DNA from: Isotricha intestinalis
Taxonomy: Eukaryota; Ciliophora; Litostomatea; Vestibuliferida; Isotrichidae
DNA: 23,044 bases
Direction of reading: 5' to 3'
NCBI GenBank assembly: GCA_023807065.1
Contig: JAJJLU010003950.1
Location: 1 to 23,044, forward strand
Part shown: piece by piece, positions 7,898 through 17,766 of the stretch
Position numbering within the stretch: position 1 is the first letter of the stretch
Layout of the letters: each line of letters starts with the position of its first letter
The notes under the pieces: model-generated
The model's database searches: none
The model's input: the letters and a program-made list of their open reading frames with translations, nothing else
What the model was told of the DNA's origin: nothing
Made by a program: the position numbers and the translations under genes

Positions 7898-9484
7898 ATG
7901 GAATCTGATAATGAAGAAAATAAAGAAGATAATAACTATATGAATGATAATAAAGAAGAAAAAGAAAAAAATATGAATTCAGAAAATGAAATAAAAGAAT
8001 TGGAATATTTATTTAATATAGCAAAAAATAGTAAAAATAAAGAAGAAGCTTTAGAAAAATATAAAGAAATAATAAATATAGAAAAAACAAAAGAAATAAA
8101 ACCAAAAAATTATTCTTTTAAATCATATTCAGAATTATGTTTAAATTCAATTGATGAAAGAAATATAAACAATTTTATAAAATATTTTTCAGAAATTCAG
8201 AAATTACTCCATGATGATAATCATAATATAGAACAAATGCTAATAATAAATTTAATGAGTAATATATTAAAAAAATTAGATAATTTTCAAATAAAAGAAA
8301 TAAATAAAAAAGAAATTTTATTAAATAAAATAATACATATGGTTAAAAGAGAACAAACAAGTGATTTTTATAATATTTTAGAAACTTATATAGAAGATCA
8401 TAAACATGAACATACAATAAAACTTGAAGAAGATAATGAAAGATATCCTTTAATATCATTACATTTAACTTTTCCAAAAATAAATAGTTTAAATTTTAAA
8501 AAAGTTATTAAGGAAGAAATAGGAATTCAAAAAAAAAATTTTAAGAAAATAAATAATTTCATTTTAACACCTTTATCTAATGGTAAATTTATTTATTATT
8601 ATGATGATGATGATGAAAAAAATATTATTATTACAGAAAAAAAAAATTTTATAGATGAAATTAAAATTAAAAATAAACATAAATGTTTTGATATAAAAGA
8701 ATTAGATAATGATGATATAATATTATGTCTTGAAAAGAAAAGTAAAATAATAAGAATTGATTATAATAATAATAAATATGAAATTATTTTTATTTTTTCT
8801 TTATTAAATTTTAATAGTTTTAATTATTTTGTTGAATTAACTAAAAATTTAATTTGTTTTGGAAATGAAGATGAAGGTTATTGTCTTTGGAATAAAATAG
8901 ATAATAATAATTATGAATTTATTCATGGAGTAAATTTTGAAGATGAAAAAAAAAAAGTTTTTCCTGTTGATAATAAATGTTATTTGACTTATTCTTTATT
9001 TGAAGAAAATTATGATAATAAAATTGAAATTAAATTTTATGATATTAAATCTTTTCTTTTTTTTGGAAAAACTCAATTTAATTTTAATACTTTTTCTTAT
9101 ATGAATAGTGATAAATTTTTTCAATTAAATTATATTCAAAAATATTTTTTATTAGTTTCTTATTATAAATCTATTTGGATTTTAAATTTAAAAACTTTAA
9201 AAATTATTTATCGTATTCAATTAGATACTATTAAAGAAATTAGAATTTTAAAAGATTCAAGTTTTTTAGTTTTTTTTGATTCTGAAAATAAATATGAAAA
9301 TTATTTCTTTGATGGTAAAAAATTAATTAAAAAATGGGAAGGATACTCTAATGCTGAAATTATTGAAGTTTTAGATAATTTTGATTTTGTTTTTGTTTAT
9401 AATAATTATTATAAATCTAAAGTTAAAATTTCTCATATGGAATTAATTAATAAAATCGATAATTTTGATGATAATTATTACTAA
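7898..9484 (+). CDS. CSN2/Rpn6-like helical region joined to a beta-propeller-like region
   Basis: The protein has 528 residues. Residues 1-30 are acidic. Residues about 33-165 look like helical TPR-type repeats and resemble the start of COP9 subunit 2 / proteasome Rpn6: 'EYLFNIAKNSKNKEEALEKY' then 'SFKSYSELCLNS', 'NFIKYFSEIQKLL' and 'DFYNILETYIEDH', in the same order as CSN2's 'KxDDPxxALxxFxxVLE...' region. The PCI domain expected next is missing. From about 215 to 528 the pattern is short beta strands ending in WD/kelch-like turns ('CFDIKELDNDDIILCLEKKS', 'LICFGNEDEGYCLWN', 'KSIWILNLKTLKIIYRI'), which suggests a WD40-like propeller of about six blades without strict WD dipeptides. The function is unknown; a scaffold tied to CSN/proteasome-type machinery is speculation. 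The start is fixed by a TAA immediately upstream. Confidence 0.7.
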   Translation: MESDNEENKEDNNYMNDNKEEKEKNMNSENEIKELEYLFNIAKNSKNKEEALEKYKEIINIEKTKEIKPKNYSFKSYSELCLNSIDERNINNFIKYFSEIQKLLHDDNHNIEQMLIINLMSNILKKLDNFQIKEINKKEILLNKIIHMVKREQTSDFYNILETYIEDHKHEHTIKLEEDNERYPLISLHLTFPKINSLNFKKVIKEEIGIQKKNFKKINNFILTPLSNGKFIYYYDDDDEKNIIITEKKNFIDEIKIKNKHKCFDIKELDNDDIILCLEKKSKIIRIDYNNNKYEIIFIFSLLNFNSFNYFVELTKNLICFGNEDEGYCLWNKIDNNNYEFIHGVNFEDEKKKVFPVDNKCYLTYSLFEENYDNKIEIKFYDIKSFLFFGKTQFNFNTFSYMNSDKFFQLNYIQKYFLLVSYYKSIWILNLKTLKIIYRIQLDTIKEIRILKDSSFLVFFDSENKYENYFFDGKKLIKKWEGYSNAEIIEVLDNFDFVFVYNNYYKSKVKISHMELINKIDNFDDNYY

Positions 9485-9835
9485 AAATAATATTTATTTA
9501 CATTTAATTATTTAATATTCATTAAAAAATTTATTTCAATCTTATGTTTTTTTTTCTTTATAAATTTATATTAATTAATCTTTAAAAACAATTAATCACG
9601 ATTTTTTTTTAATTGAAATAAATAAATATTTCCTAATTTAATTAAAAATTCATTTTTTATTTTTTGAATAATTGAATATTATTTTTTAAACATGAAATTT
9701 CCTAGACAATAGATTTTTATTTATCTATTTGAAAAAAGATATAAAATATTCAAAAATAAATAAATAAAAAAAAGGAAAAATTCTAAAAAATGAATTTTAA
9801 CTAATATTGTCTCAAAAAATCAAATAAAAATAAAA
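9485..9835. other. Convergent 3' intergenic region
   Basis: This is a 351-bp spacer between two converging genes. It is AT-rich with T runs on one side and A runs on the other, as expected for two 3' ends. No open frame, RNA gene or repeat is seen. Confidence 0.4.
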
Positions 9836-12800
9836 TCAACTTTCAAAAGTATTTTTTGATAAAGAAAAATCTTTAGTTTGAATTATATTATCACTACTTT
9901 GTATTGTGATGTTCTTTTTATCTTTAAAAGTTTTAATATTTACAATGTTTTTACTTAATTCTTCTTTATCTGTTTTTCCATTATTAATAAAATTAGAAAT
10001 TAAATCTGAAAAATTTTGAGAATCATTATTATTTTTTTCATTTTGTTTAAAATTATTTTTTTCCATTATAATATCTAAAATATTAAATTTACTTTTTTTA
10101 AATGAAGAAAATGTTAATAAATTATCAGAAGAAATTTCTCTTCTTTTATTTCTTATTTTCTTTTTTTTTAAATCAGTCGAAGAACTTTTTTTAAAATCAT
10201 TTAATTTAATTTTATTTGCTGAAATAAATGAATTTGTTGATTTTTTATTTAATTTTGTTGAATAATATGATTCTAAATCTTCATAATCTTTTAATATTGA
10301 TTTTATTTTTTTTCTTAATTTTGGAGTTTTTGAATATTTATAATCACTTAATTCATCTATATTCTCATATTTACTATTTATTGAAAATGATATTTCTGTT
10401 GAACACATTGATATATCATTTATATTAAATTTATTTATTTTTTCTATTTTTTTACAATTTTTATTTGTTATTTTTTTATTCGAACAATTTTTTTTTCGAT
10501 TATTATTCTTTTGATTAGTATTATTATTATTATAATTTAAACGAGTATAATTTTCATTTGTAGTAAATGTTTCATTAGGATAAATTTCCATATTTATTTC
10601 ATCTGGTTTATAAGGAGTTAATAAACCTCTTTTTGAATTATAACATCGAGAAGAAATATCATGCTCAGAATAAATTTCAGAAAATTCAACATTAATATTA
10701 TTATTGTTTTCAATTTTAATAGTATCTATTGATTCACTCTTAATAGAATCATAATTACTAGAATCATTATTATTAGAAATTTTTTTAGTTCGAACATTAT
10801 TTAAACTATTATTATTACTATTTGAACTTGAAATTGAACTTGAACTATTAGAAATAGAACTTGAACTTGAACTTGAACTTGAATTTGAACCTTTTGATTT
10901 AGAAATTGAATTTTCAGAATCTTCAATAATTGTTGCTTCTTTTATTGTTTTTAAATTATTTATTTCTTTATATTTATTCTTTAAAGGACTATTATTATTA
11001 TTATAATCTGATATTGATGGTATTGATTGTAAATCACTATCCATTGACTTTGATATATTTGAATTTGACATTTCTTCTTGTTTCATTCCATTTGTTGAAT
11101 AAATTATTTTCGATATTTTAACCATTAATTTCTTTATTTGTCTCATATTAAAATAAGATTTTTTCTCTATTTTTGACCATATTTGAGGATAATCATTTGA
11201 AATATCTATTGCATCTTTTTTATTCAAATAAAATAATTCTGCCTTTCTAGATTTTACTATTGCAATTAAAGGACTTCTTTCATTTGATAACATTAATACT
11301 TCTCCAAAATGCTCATTTTTTCTTATATCTAATATTTTATAATTTCTATATTCTATGGTATCTTCCTCTTCAAAAAAATCATCTTCATCATTATTATTAT
11401 TAAATAAATATTTCGTACTTTGAGTTTTTATATTATTATTTAATCCCATTGATAATGTTGAATAATCTAATTTATTTGATTTATTTGTATTTTTTTTTTG
11501 TGGTTCTTTAATGATTTTTATTGGAAGATCTAATGTTAATTTTCCTTTTTTTACAAATATTATATCTTCAATAAAATCACCATCTTTTATTAAAATATCA
11601 TTTTTAATTGCTAATATTGGTTTAAAAGAAAAAATAACTTTAACAATGAAATCTTTATTATCGAAATTTTTAAAAAAAATGAAATTTTCAATAATAGGTT
11701 CATACATACTATAAACAAGATTATTTTTAAGAGTAATAGGTAATTCATCAATTAAATTTTTTTCTTGATCTTCATTATTTTGTTTATGTTTTAAAAATCT
11801 ATCAATTCTTTCAAATAAATCATCAGATAAATCTTCATAATTCATTTTAATATTTTCTAAAATTTGATATTTTTTAAAGTATTCTTCTTCAGAATCACTT
11901 TTACTTTTAACATAATTACTAATAGAAGTTAAAATATAAGAGTAAGCTACAATACCAACAATTTCAATTAATATAGCAAGAATTTTTTCTTTTGTAGTAT
12001 AACAATATAAATCTCCATAACCTACTGTTGTTACTGTTGTTATTATATAATAGATTCCTAAAAAATATAGTTTTGAAAAATTATATTCTTTAATATTAAA
12101 ATATATTATCCAATTTGGGTAATCATTTTTTCCTATAAATATTAAAAGACATGTTACTACATGTAATGTAATAAAAAAAATAAAACTTATTAAATAAAAT
12201 GTATAATAATTATTATAATGATCATATTTATCTAATAGTTCATCAATATATTCTAAAAATCTATTATGATGTAATCTAAAAGTTTTAATTAATCTTAAGC
12301 AAATTAATAAATAATAAAAATGACTTTGATATAAATTAGAACTTAAAAAATTAACATCTTTACATTTAGTATCAAAAAAATTAAATATAGTTTTAAATGG
12401 AATGAAACTAATTAAATCTATAATAAACCAGCCTTTTAAATTATTAATAATAATTAGGTAATTTTCAGTTCTTAAAATATCATCTGAATTAAAATAAGCG
12501 ACAAAAAAATGAATAATAAAATCAATAAAATAAATAAAATCAATTAATAAATCAATAAAACTTGTAAAAGAGATATAATCATTAATTTTACAATAATTAT
12601 TATTATAACCTAAGAAAAGGGGAATATAAATTAAATTATAAATAACACAAATAGAAATAATACAATCTAAATATTTTAAATATTTTGATTCAGGATGAAT
12701 AAAAAAAGTACTTATATCTACATCATTATATTCATCTAAAGAATCATAAACACAACTTTTTTTTTGTAATTCTCTGTATTTATTTTCTTTATCATATTTA

Positions 12801-13852
12801 CTTTTTAAATCTAATTTAATTTCCATTTTATAATCTTTTTTCTTTTCATCATCAAAAGAATCTTGATGATCATATAAAAAATCTTTTTTATTTAATTGAC
12901 TTAATTTAAAATTTGAAGGTTTTTTAGTCACAATAATAGTTTTTTTTAAATCTTGAGTTATTTCATTTAATTGAATAATATTTTTATTTGATAATTGTTT
13001 AGTAAAAAATTTTTCATTATAATTATCATTTTCTTCACTTTTTGATAAAGTAAAATTTCTAAATTCAATACTTTGAGTTTTTCTTGGTTGATTTTCGAAT
13101 AATTCAGGTCTTTGAAAAAAGGAGAATAAACTATTTTCTCTATTTTTTCTTTTATCTTTTATTTCACTCCATCTTCTTAAAGAAATATTAATATTATTAT
13201 TATTATAATTATTATTTTTTTTTGTAAAATTTGTATTTGTTTTTTTTGGAACATCAAATTTTACACTTTTCCCATTTTTTGTATTTAATGTTGAAGTTCT
13301 AAATGGTGTTACAAATTTTTGGGTTGGATTCAATAAAGAACTATATCTTTTTATTTCTCTTTGTCTTAAAGAACTTTTTTTTGATAATGTGATTGTATTT
13401 TTTCTTTGAGTTAAATTTGAATCATCTGTTGATTCATGTAATTTTTTTTGTAAAACTTCTTTTTTATAACTTACATATTTTTTTATTTTATTCTTGTTTT
13501 CTAAATTAAAAGCATTATTATTATTATTAATATTTAAATTATTTATTGGAGAAATAATTGAACAATAACTTCTATTTGTATCTTTTTCTATATTATAATT
13601 TGAATTTTTATGATTTTGACTTGTAAATTCAGAAAAAATATCTTCTTCATTTACTAATGATTCTTTTATTTCATTTAGTAATCCTGATAAATATATACTC
13701 GCTTGAGATATTTTTGAACTTTTTAAATTACTCATATTATTATAATCTCCTGTGTAAACACTCATATTATTTGAATAATTACTATTTCTTTTATTTTTTT
13801 GTATTAAATCAAATGCTTCATCTTCTTTATAATATGAATTTGCTTTTCTCAT
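9836..13852 (-). CDS. Voltage-gated-type K+ channel with cyclic-nucleotide-binding domain
   Basis: This 1338-residue six-TM channel belongs to the EAG/HCN/CNG-like class. After a disordered basic N-terminus (1-380) come S1 (about 387), S2 (427), S3 ('GWFIIDLISFIPF', 473), a weakly charged S4 ('RLIKTFRLHHNRF', about 520), S5 (550) and the pore. The pore carries 'TTVTTVGYGD' (about 605-614), the K+-selectivity signature; S6 and a C-linker follow. The cyclic-nucleotide-binding domain spans about 735-905, with 'KNDILIKDGDFIEDIIFVKK' and a binding-cassette region 'HFGEVLMLSNERSPLIAIV'. The Arg of the pocket is kept but RSP stands where RxA is usual. An acidic Asn-rich insert splits the domain (about 785-830). 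The tail is long and disordered, with a Ser run near 970. It ends in TGA. Its neighbour two genes away also has CNB-like domains. Confidence 0.92.
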   Translation of the reverse strand: MRKANSYYKEDEAFDLIQKNKRNSNYSNNMSVYTGDYNNMSNLKSSKISQASIYLSGLLNEIKESLVNEEDIFSEFTSQNHKNSNYNIEKDTNRSYCSIISPINNLNINNNNNAFNLENKNKIKKYVSYKKEVLQKKLHESTDDSNLTQRKNTITLSKKSSLRQREIKRYSSLLNPTQKFVTPFRTSTLNTKNGKSVKFDVPKKTNTNFTKKNNNYNNNNINISLRRWSEIKDKRKNRENSLFSFFQRPELFENQPRKTQSIEFRNFTLSKSEENDNYNEKFFTKQLSNKNIIQLNEITQDLKKTIIVTKKPSNFKLSQLNKKDFLYDHQDSFDDEKKKDYKMEIKLDLKSKYDKENKYRELQKKSCVYDSLDEYNDVDISTFFIHPESKYLKYLDCIISICVIYNLIYIPLFLGYNNNYCKINDYISFTSFIDLLIDFIYFIDFIIHFFVAYFNSDDILRTENYLIIINNLKGWFIIDLISFIPFKTIFNFFDTKCKDVNFLSSNLYQSHFYYLLICLRLIKTFRLHHNRFLEYIDELLDKYDHYNNYYTFYLISFIFFITLHVVTCLLIFIGKNDYPNWIIYFNIKEYNFSKLYFLGIYYIITTVTTVGYGDLYCYTTKEKILAILIEIVGIVAYSYILTSISNYVKSKSDSEEEYFKKYQILENIKMNYEDLSDDLFERIDRFLKHKQNNEDQEKNLIDELPITLKNNLVYSMYEPIIENFIFFKNFDNKDFIVKVIFSFKPILAIKNDILIKDGDFIEDIIFVKKGKLTLDLPIKIIKEPQKKNTNKSNKLDYSTLSMGLNNNIKTQSTKYLFNNNNDEDDFFEEEDTIEYRNYKILDIRKNEHFGEVLMLSNERSPLIAIVKSRKAELFYLNKKDAIDISNDYPQIWSKIEKKSYFNMRQIKKLMVKISKIIYSTNGMKQEEMSNSNISKSMDSDLQSIPSISDYNNNNSPLKNKYKEINNLKTIKEATIIEDSENSISKSKGSNSSSSSSSSSISNSSSSISSSNSNNNSLNNVRTKKISNNNDSSNYDSIKSESIDTIKIENNNNINVEFSEIYSEHDISSRCYNSKRGLLTPYKPDEINMEIYPNETFTTNENYTRLNYNNNNTNQKNNNRKKNCSNKKITNKNCKKIEKINKFNINDISMCSTEISFSINSKYENIDELSDYKYSKTPKLRKKIKSILKDYEDLESYYSTKLNKKSTNSFISANKIKLNDFKKSSSTDLKKKKIRNKRREISSDNLLTFSSFKKSKFNILDIIMEKNNFKQNEKNNNDSQNFSDLISNFINNGKTDKEELSKNIVNIKTFKDKKNITIQSSDNIIQTKDFSLSKNTFES

Positions 13853-14011
13853 TTTTTTTTATTTTTTTGAAATTATGCAAATTAATTTTTTTATAATATT
13901 TTCTTTTTTATTTTTTTTATTTTTCATTTTTTTTTTGTTTTTATTTTTACTTAGTTTTTAAATTTTTAAAGAGTTAATTATTTAATATAGATTTTAAATA
14001 TATTATTTTTT
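13853..14011. promoter_or_regulatory. Divergent promoter region, K+ channel / six-TM protein
   Basis: 159 bp of nearly pure A/T lie between the channel start (minus) and the six-TM protein start (plus). 'TATTTAATATAGATTTTAAA' lies just upstream of the plus-strand ATG. No further element is identifiable. Confidence 0.35.
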
Positions 14012-14770
14012 ATGGCAATTAATGAAAAAAGAATTTTAATATCATATTTTATAAATATTATTATATGTGCACTTGGAATAAGTTCAATAATAATAGAATC
14101 ATTAAAAACATTTTTATTTGAAAAAAATTATTATGGCAAATTTTATGATTTATTTCGTTTTTTTACAATTGATGGAAATATTTATGTAATAATAGCATCA
14201 ATAATATTAATAAGATATCAATTAATATATTTATTAGATAATAATCCAAATAATAATTTATTTAATAATTTCTTATATTTTTTAGGTTTATCTTCTTCAG
14301 TTTCTGAATTTATTATTTTTATTGTTGTTATTTTTTTATTTACTCCTTTTTATGGACCAAAATTTATTAATTCATATAGTGGAACAAGTTTACATATTAT
14401 TATTCCATTATTCGTTATTTTTAGATTTTTATTTTTGGATTTTAGAATAAAAGAAATTAAATTTTTATTTAAATTTTCTGGTTTTATTCCTATGATCATT
14501 TATGGTATTATTATTTCTATTCTAATTCTATTTAAAATTATAAAAGATGATAAAATTCCTTATTTTTTTTTAGATTATTATAATAATAATATTTTAATTA
14601 ATTTTTTGACAATACTTTTATTACCTTCTTTAGGATTATTTTTTTCTTTTATATTTGATTATTTTAATAAAAAATTCGAAACTGTTATTTTTCATGATAT
14701 TGAAAGGAATATTAATACTAAAAATGAAATTACTATTTCTCAACCTATAAATTCAATTAATGCAATTTGA
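14012..14770 (+). CDS. Six-TM Pr6Pr (FAR-17a/AIG1-like) membrane protein
   Basis: This is a 252-residue integral membrane protein with about six hydrophobic segments (10-30, 48-72, 95-112, 126-143, 155-175, 195-216). Its landmarks fit the Pr6Pr / FAR-17a-AIG1-like superfamily: 'FRFFTIDGNIYVI' (48-60, compare FrxFTxxsN), 'HIIIPLFVIFRFLFLD' with His128 (128-143, compare HxxxPxxxxxDwll), and 'IPYFFLDYY' (182-190, compare PYxFLD). The conserved residues known in animal AIG1/ADTRP fatty-acid-ester hydrolases are a Thr and a His; Thr52 and His128 are reasonable candidates, but activity is inference. The C-terminal 35 residues are hydrophilic. It ends in TGA and lies 95 bp upstream of the next gene in the same direction. 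The family call rests on motif spacing only. Confidence 0.5.
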   Translation: MAINEKRILISYFINIIICALGISSIIIESLKTFLFEKNYYGKFYDLFRFFTIDGNIYVIIASIILIRYQLIYLLDNNPNNNLFNNFLYFLGLSSSVSEFIIFIVVIFLFTPFYGPKFINSYSGTSLHIIIPLFVIFRFLFLDFRIKEIKFLFKFSGFIPMIIYGIIISILILFKIIKDDKIPYFFLDYYNNNILINFLTILLLPSLGLFFSFIFDYFNKKFETVIFHDIERNINTKNEITISQPINSINAI

Positions 14771-14865
14771 ATTATTTTTTTTAAATATATTTAAAATATT
14801 TTTTAAATTTGAAACCTTTAAAAATTTATCTAATCTTTTTCAAAATAAAAAAATAAAAAATCTCA

Positions 14866-17649
14866 ATGAAAAAAAATTATATAAAAAATAAAAATAAAAT
14901 AATGTTAAATGAAGAAAAAAAAGAAGAAAAATCAAGAATAAAATTTACTCATTTAACATCATTTCCAAAATATAATTTAAATTTTAATAAATTAACTGGA
15001 AACAATATAAATAAAATAGAATTTATTCAACCAATTAGAAAAACAAGAAAAGATAAAACAATGAAACTAGATGTTTCAAAAATGTTAAATTCAGTTAGTC
15101 AAGGTTTAAATAAGAAAATAAAAAAAAAATTTAATTTTCAAAGACTTCATTCTTTTGATGTTGATACAAAAAAAAAAATGTTTGAAATATCAAGCTTTAT
15201 TAAAGATGAAAAATATATTTCAAAAGCAATTCAAATATTTAAATATGGAGCAATAAATTTTAATGAATCAAAAATATTTATTTCTTTTTTATATAATTTA
15301 GAACCTTTTAATCAAATTTTAAGTGAAAGTTCAAAAGATGAAATAGAAAATATTTTACAAAATTTATCTTTGACTTTAAAATATGAATATATTCCAAAAA
15401 ATAAAATTATTTGTAAATATGGCCAAAATGTAGAAAAGTTTTATTTAATTTTAAGAGGAAAAGTAGATATTTTAGTTCCAAATGAAGAAGAAATATTATT
15501 AACTGAAGAAGAGTATTTTCGTTATTTACTTAATTTAAAAATTTATGGTGAAAATAATATAATAAATAAAATATTATCAAAAAATTATTTGACTTTTGTA
15601 ATGGAAGAAAAAACTTTTGAAGAATGGGTAAAAACAGCTTATAATACTTTAGAACTTTTAGGTGAAAAATATAAATTATTAAATGATCCTTTAAAAACAG
15701 ATATTAATCAAAATAATTTTATAATAAAACCAGAAATGGAAAATATAAAACCTCAAAGAAATATAATTAATAATAGAAGAATATCATTTTTTAATTCAAA
15801 TCCAAAGAAAAAAATAACAGGATTTAAAGTTCCATTATCTCCTAAATATAATAAAAGAATAAGAAAATCATTATTAATTGTAAATAATGAGAAAAAAAAA
15901 GTATTTGATACAATAGAGAAAAAAAATATGGTATTTCGTTTAAAAGAACAAATACTTTTAGCAATGAAAATAATAGAACCATATAATCCAGATTTATTAG
16001 GAGTAAATATAGGAAATTATATATCAAATAATGTAACAAGTGAAGAATATATAAATAGAACAAAACCATTTTTATTTAATTATAAATTAAATGAATTAAG
16101 AAAACCTGCAAAAATTATTTCTTATTTTATTGCTAAAACACTTAAATCAGGAGATAAATTTGGAGATATGATGAATGAAGTTTATCAAAGTAATAAAAGT
16201 GAAAGATATTCTACTATTATTTCTCAAGAAAATTCTGATTTTGGAACTTTAGATAGATTTGGTTATACTAAATGTTTAAAAAATGTTAGTGAAAGAATGA
16301 GAAGAAAAAAATTAAATTTCTTACTTAATGCTAATATCTTTAGAAATTGTAATAAAAATTTATTTACTAAAAGTTTCACTTCTTTTTTTTCTAAAAGATT
16401 ATTATATTCTCATGAAAATTTATTTTCTGAAGGTGATGATGTAAAAAAAAATCAAATGATTTATTTTATTAGAGATGGAGAAATTTGTGCTAATTGTCGT
16501 AAAACTATTTATGAAATAAATAAAATTTTCCTTGACTTAAATTATAATAATTTAGTTGATCCTGAAGATGATGATGATTGTTTAGATAAAGAAAATGACC
16601 AATATATTAAATTTAAAAATAGAAAGAGATTTATTAAAATTCAATATTTTAAAGAAAATGATATTTTAGGTTTAAATGATTGTTTTTATAATGGAAAATA
16701 TATTTATACTGCAACTTGTTCAAGTCCAACTGCAACTGTTTATGAAATACATATTAATTTTTTTAAATTAATTTTAAGTGCTGATAAAAAAATTGCTGAA
16801 AATGTTACTTATGAAGAAATGGTTAAAAGAAATTTAACTATGAAATTATTATTAAAATTTAGAAATGATAAAATAAATTATTTTAAATATTATTCTAAAG
16901 GAGGTGATACTTTATCTTTTGGTTGTTTAACTTTGAGAAATGATAATAAAAATAATAATGAAAATTCCTTTAAAAGATTATTAGAAGAAAGAGAAATGGC
17001 AAAGAAAGGGAAATTTTTTTGCAAATCTAAACATAAAAGAAAATTAAATATTATTGTTGATAATACTAGAGATTTATATGAAAAAGAACCTGAACTTTTT
17101 ACTATTAAAAAATATTATTTTATTGATGAAGATGAAGAAGAAAATAATATTAAAAATATAAAAAAATCAAGAAATGGAATTTTATATAAAAATGCTTATA
17201 ATAATAATAATAATAGTTTAATTCCTATTAATTTTACTGATGGAAATAAAAAAACTATTTCTTCTTCTGAAGATGATTTTCCTAAAATATTAACTAATAA
17301 ATTTATTATAAATAAAAGTAAATATGATAATAATACTACTTGTAATTCTTATAGAAAAAGTAATTTACTTGATAATCCTTTAACTGATAGAAAAAAAAAT
17401 TTAACTAATGATATTATTGAATCTTATTCTAGTGATAGAAGATTAATTAAACCTGAAATTTTCAGGAAAGATAATACTATTTTACCAGTTAAAAAAAATA
17501 TAACTGAAAAATTAAGAAAAACTAAATATATTATTAATCATCTTTCTGATTTTTATACAAATGAAAAAATGAATATTAAAGATAAAAAATTCACAGTATT
17601 TAACATGACAAATAAATCAATGTATAAAACAATCTTTTATCAAAAATAA
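14866..17649 (+). CDS. Protein with two cyclic-nucleotide-binding-like domains
   Basis: This 927-residue soluble protein of a type common in ciliates has no TM segments. The first CNB-like fold is at about 140-225: 'FNQILSESSKDEIENIL' then 'NKIICKYGQNVEKFYLILRG' then 'KVDILV', followed by the 'LTEEEYFRYLLNLKIYGENN' insert. The second is at about 490-645: 'RNCNKNLFTKSFTSFFSKRL', 'LFSEGDDVKKNQMIYFIRDG', 'YFKENDILGLNDCFYNGKYI' and 'YTATCSSPTATVYEI'. Neither keeps the FGE...RxA phosphate-binding cassette (YGENN and GLNDCF, with no Arg), so cyclic-nucleotide binding is doubtful. A basic linker (about 290-340) and a disordered Asn/Lys-rich tail (from about 690) flank the domains. It lies close to a CNB-domain K+ channel, but no joint complex is shown. 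Synonymous codons switch abruptly from A-ending to T-ending near base 16090. Confidence 0.8.
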   Translation: MKKNYIKNKNKIMLNEEKKEEKSRIKFTHLTSFPKYNLNFNKLTGNNINKIEFIQPIRKTRKDKTMKLDVSKMLNSVSQGLNKKIKKKFNFQRLHSFDVDTKKKMFEISSFIKDEKYISKAIQIFKYGAINFNESKIFISFLYNLEPFNQILSESSKDEIENILQNLSLTLKYEYIPKNKIICKYGQNVEKFYLILRGKVDILVPNEEEILLTEEEYFRYLLNLKIYGENNIINKILSKNYLTFVMEEKTFEEWVKTAYNTLELLGEKYKLLNDPLKTDINQNNFIIKPEMENIKPQRNIINNRRISFFNSNPKKKITGFKVPLSPKYNKRIRKSLLIVNNEKKKVFDTIEKKNMVFRLKEQILLAMKIIEPYNPDLLGVNIGNYISNNVTSEEYINRTKPFLFNYKLNELRKPAKIISYFIAKTLKSGDKFGDMMNEVYQSNKSERYSTIISQENSDFGTLDRFGYTKCLKNVSERMRRKKLNFLLNANIFRNCNKNLFTKSFTSFFSKRLLYSHENLFSEGDDVKKNQMIYFIRDGEICANCRKTIYEINKIFLDLNYNNLVDPEDDDDCLDKENDQYIKFKNRKRFIKIQYFKENDILGLNDCFYNGKYIYTATCSSPTATVYEIHINFFKLILSADKKIAENVTYEEMVKRNLTMKLLLKFRNDKINYFKYYSKGGDTLSFGCLTLRNDNKNNNENSFKRLLEEREMAKKGKFFCKSKHKRKLNIIVDNTRDLYEKEPELFTIKKYYFIDEDEEENNIKNIKKSRNGILYKNAYNNNNNSLIPINFTDGNKKTISSSEDDFPKILTNKFIINKSKYDNNTTCNSYRKSNLLDNPLTDRKKNLTNDIIESYSSDRRLIKPEIFRKDNTILPVKKNITEKLRKTKYIINHLSDFYTNEKMNIKDKKFTVFNMTNKSMYKTIFYQK

Positions 17650-17766
17650 TTAAAAATCTATAATATTTCTAACTTAATATATATAAATAAATAATATGAA
17701 CCCGAAAATAAAAATTTAAAAAAAATTAAAATTAAATATTTAACCCAAAAAAAAATAAAAAAAAAA

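Noticed and set aside
10228..11714. Several plus-strand hydrophobic frames within the K+ channel gene (10228-10428, 10930-11121, 11511-11714)
   Set aside because: Antisense shadows of A-rich coding sequence; no homology-like pattern, and the minus frame is clearly the channel.
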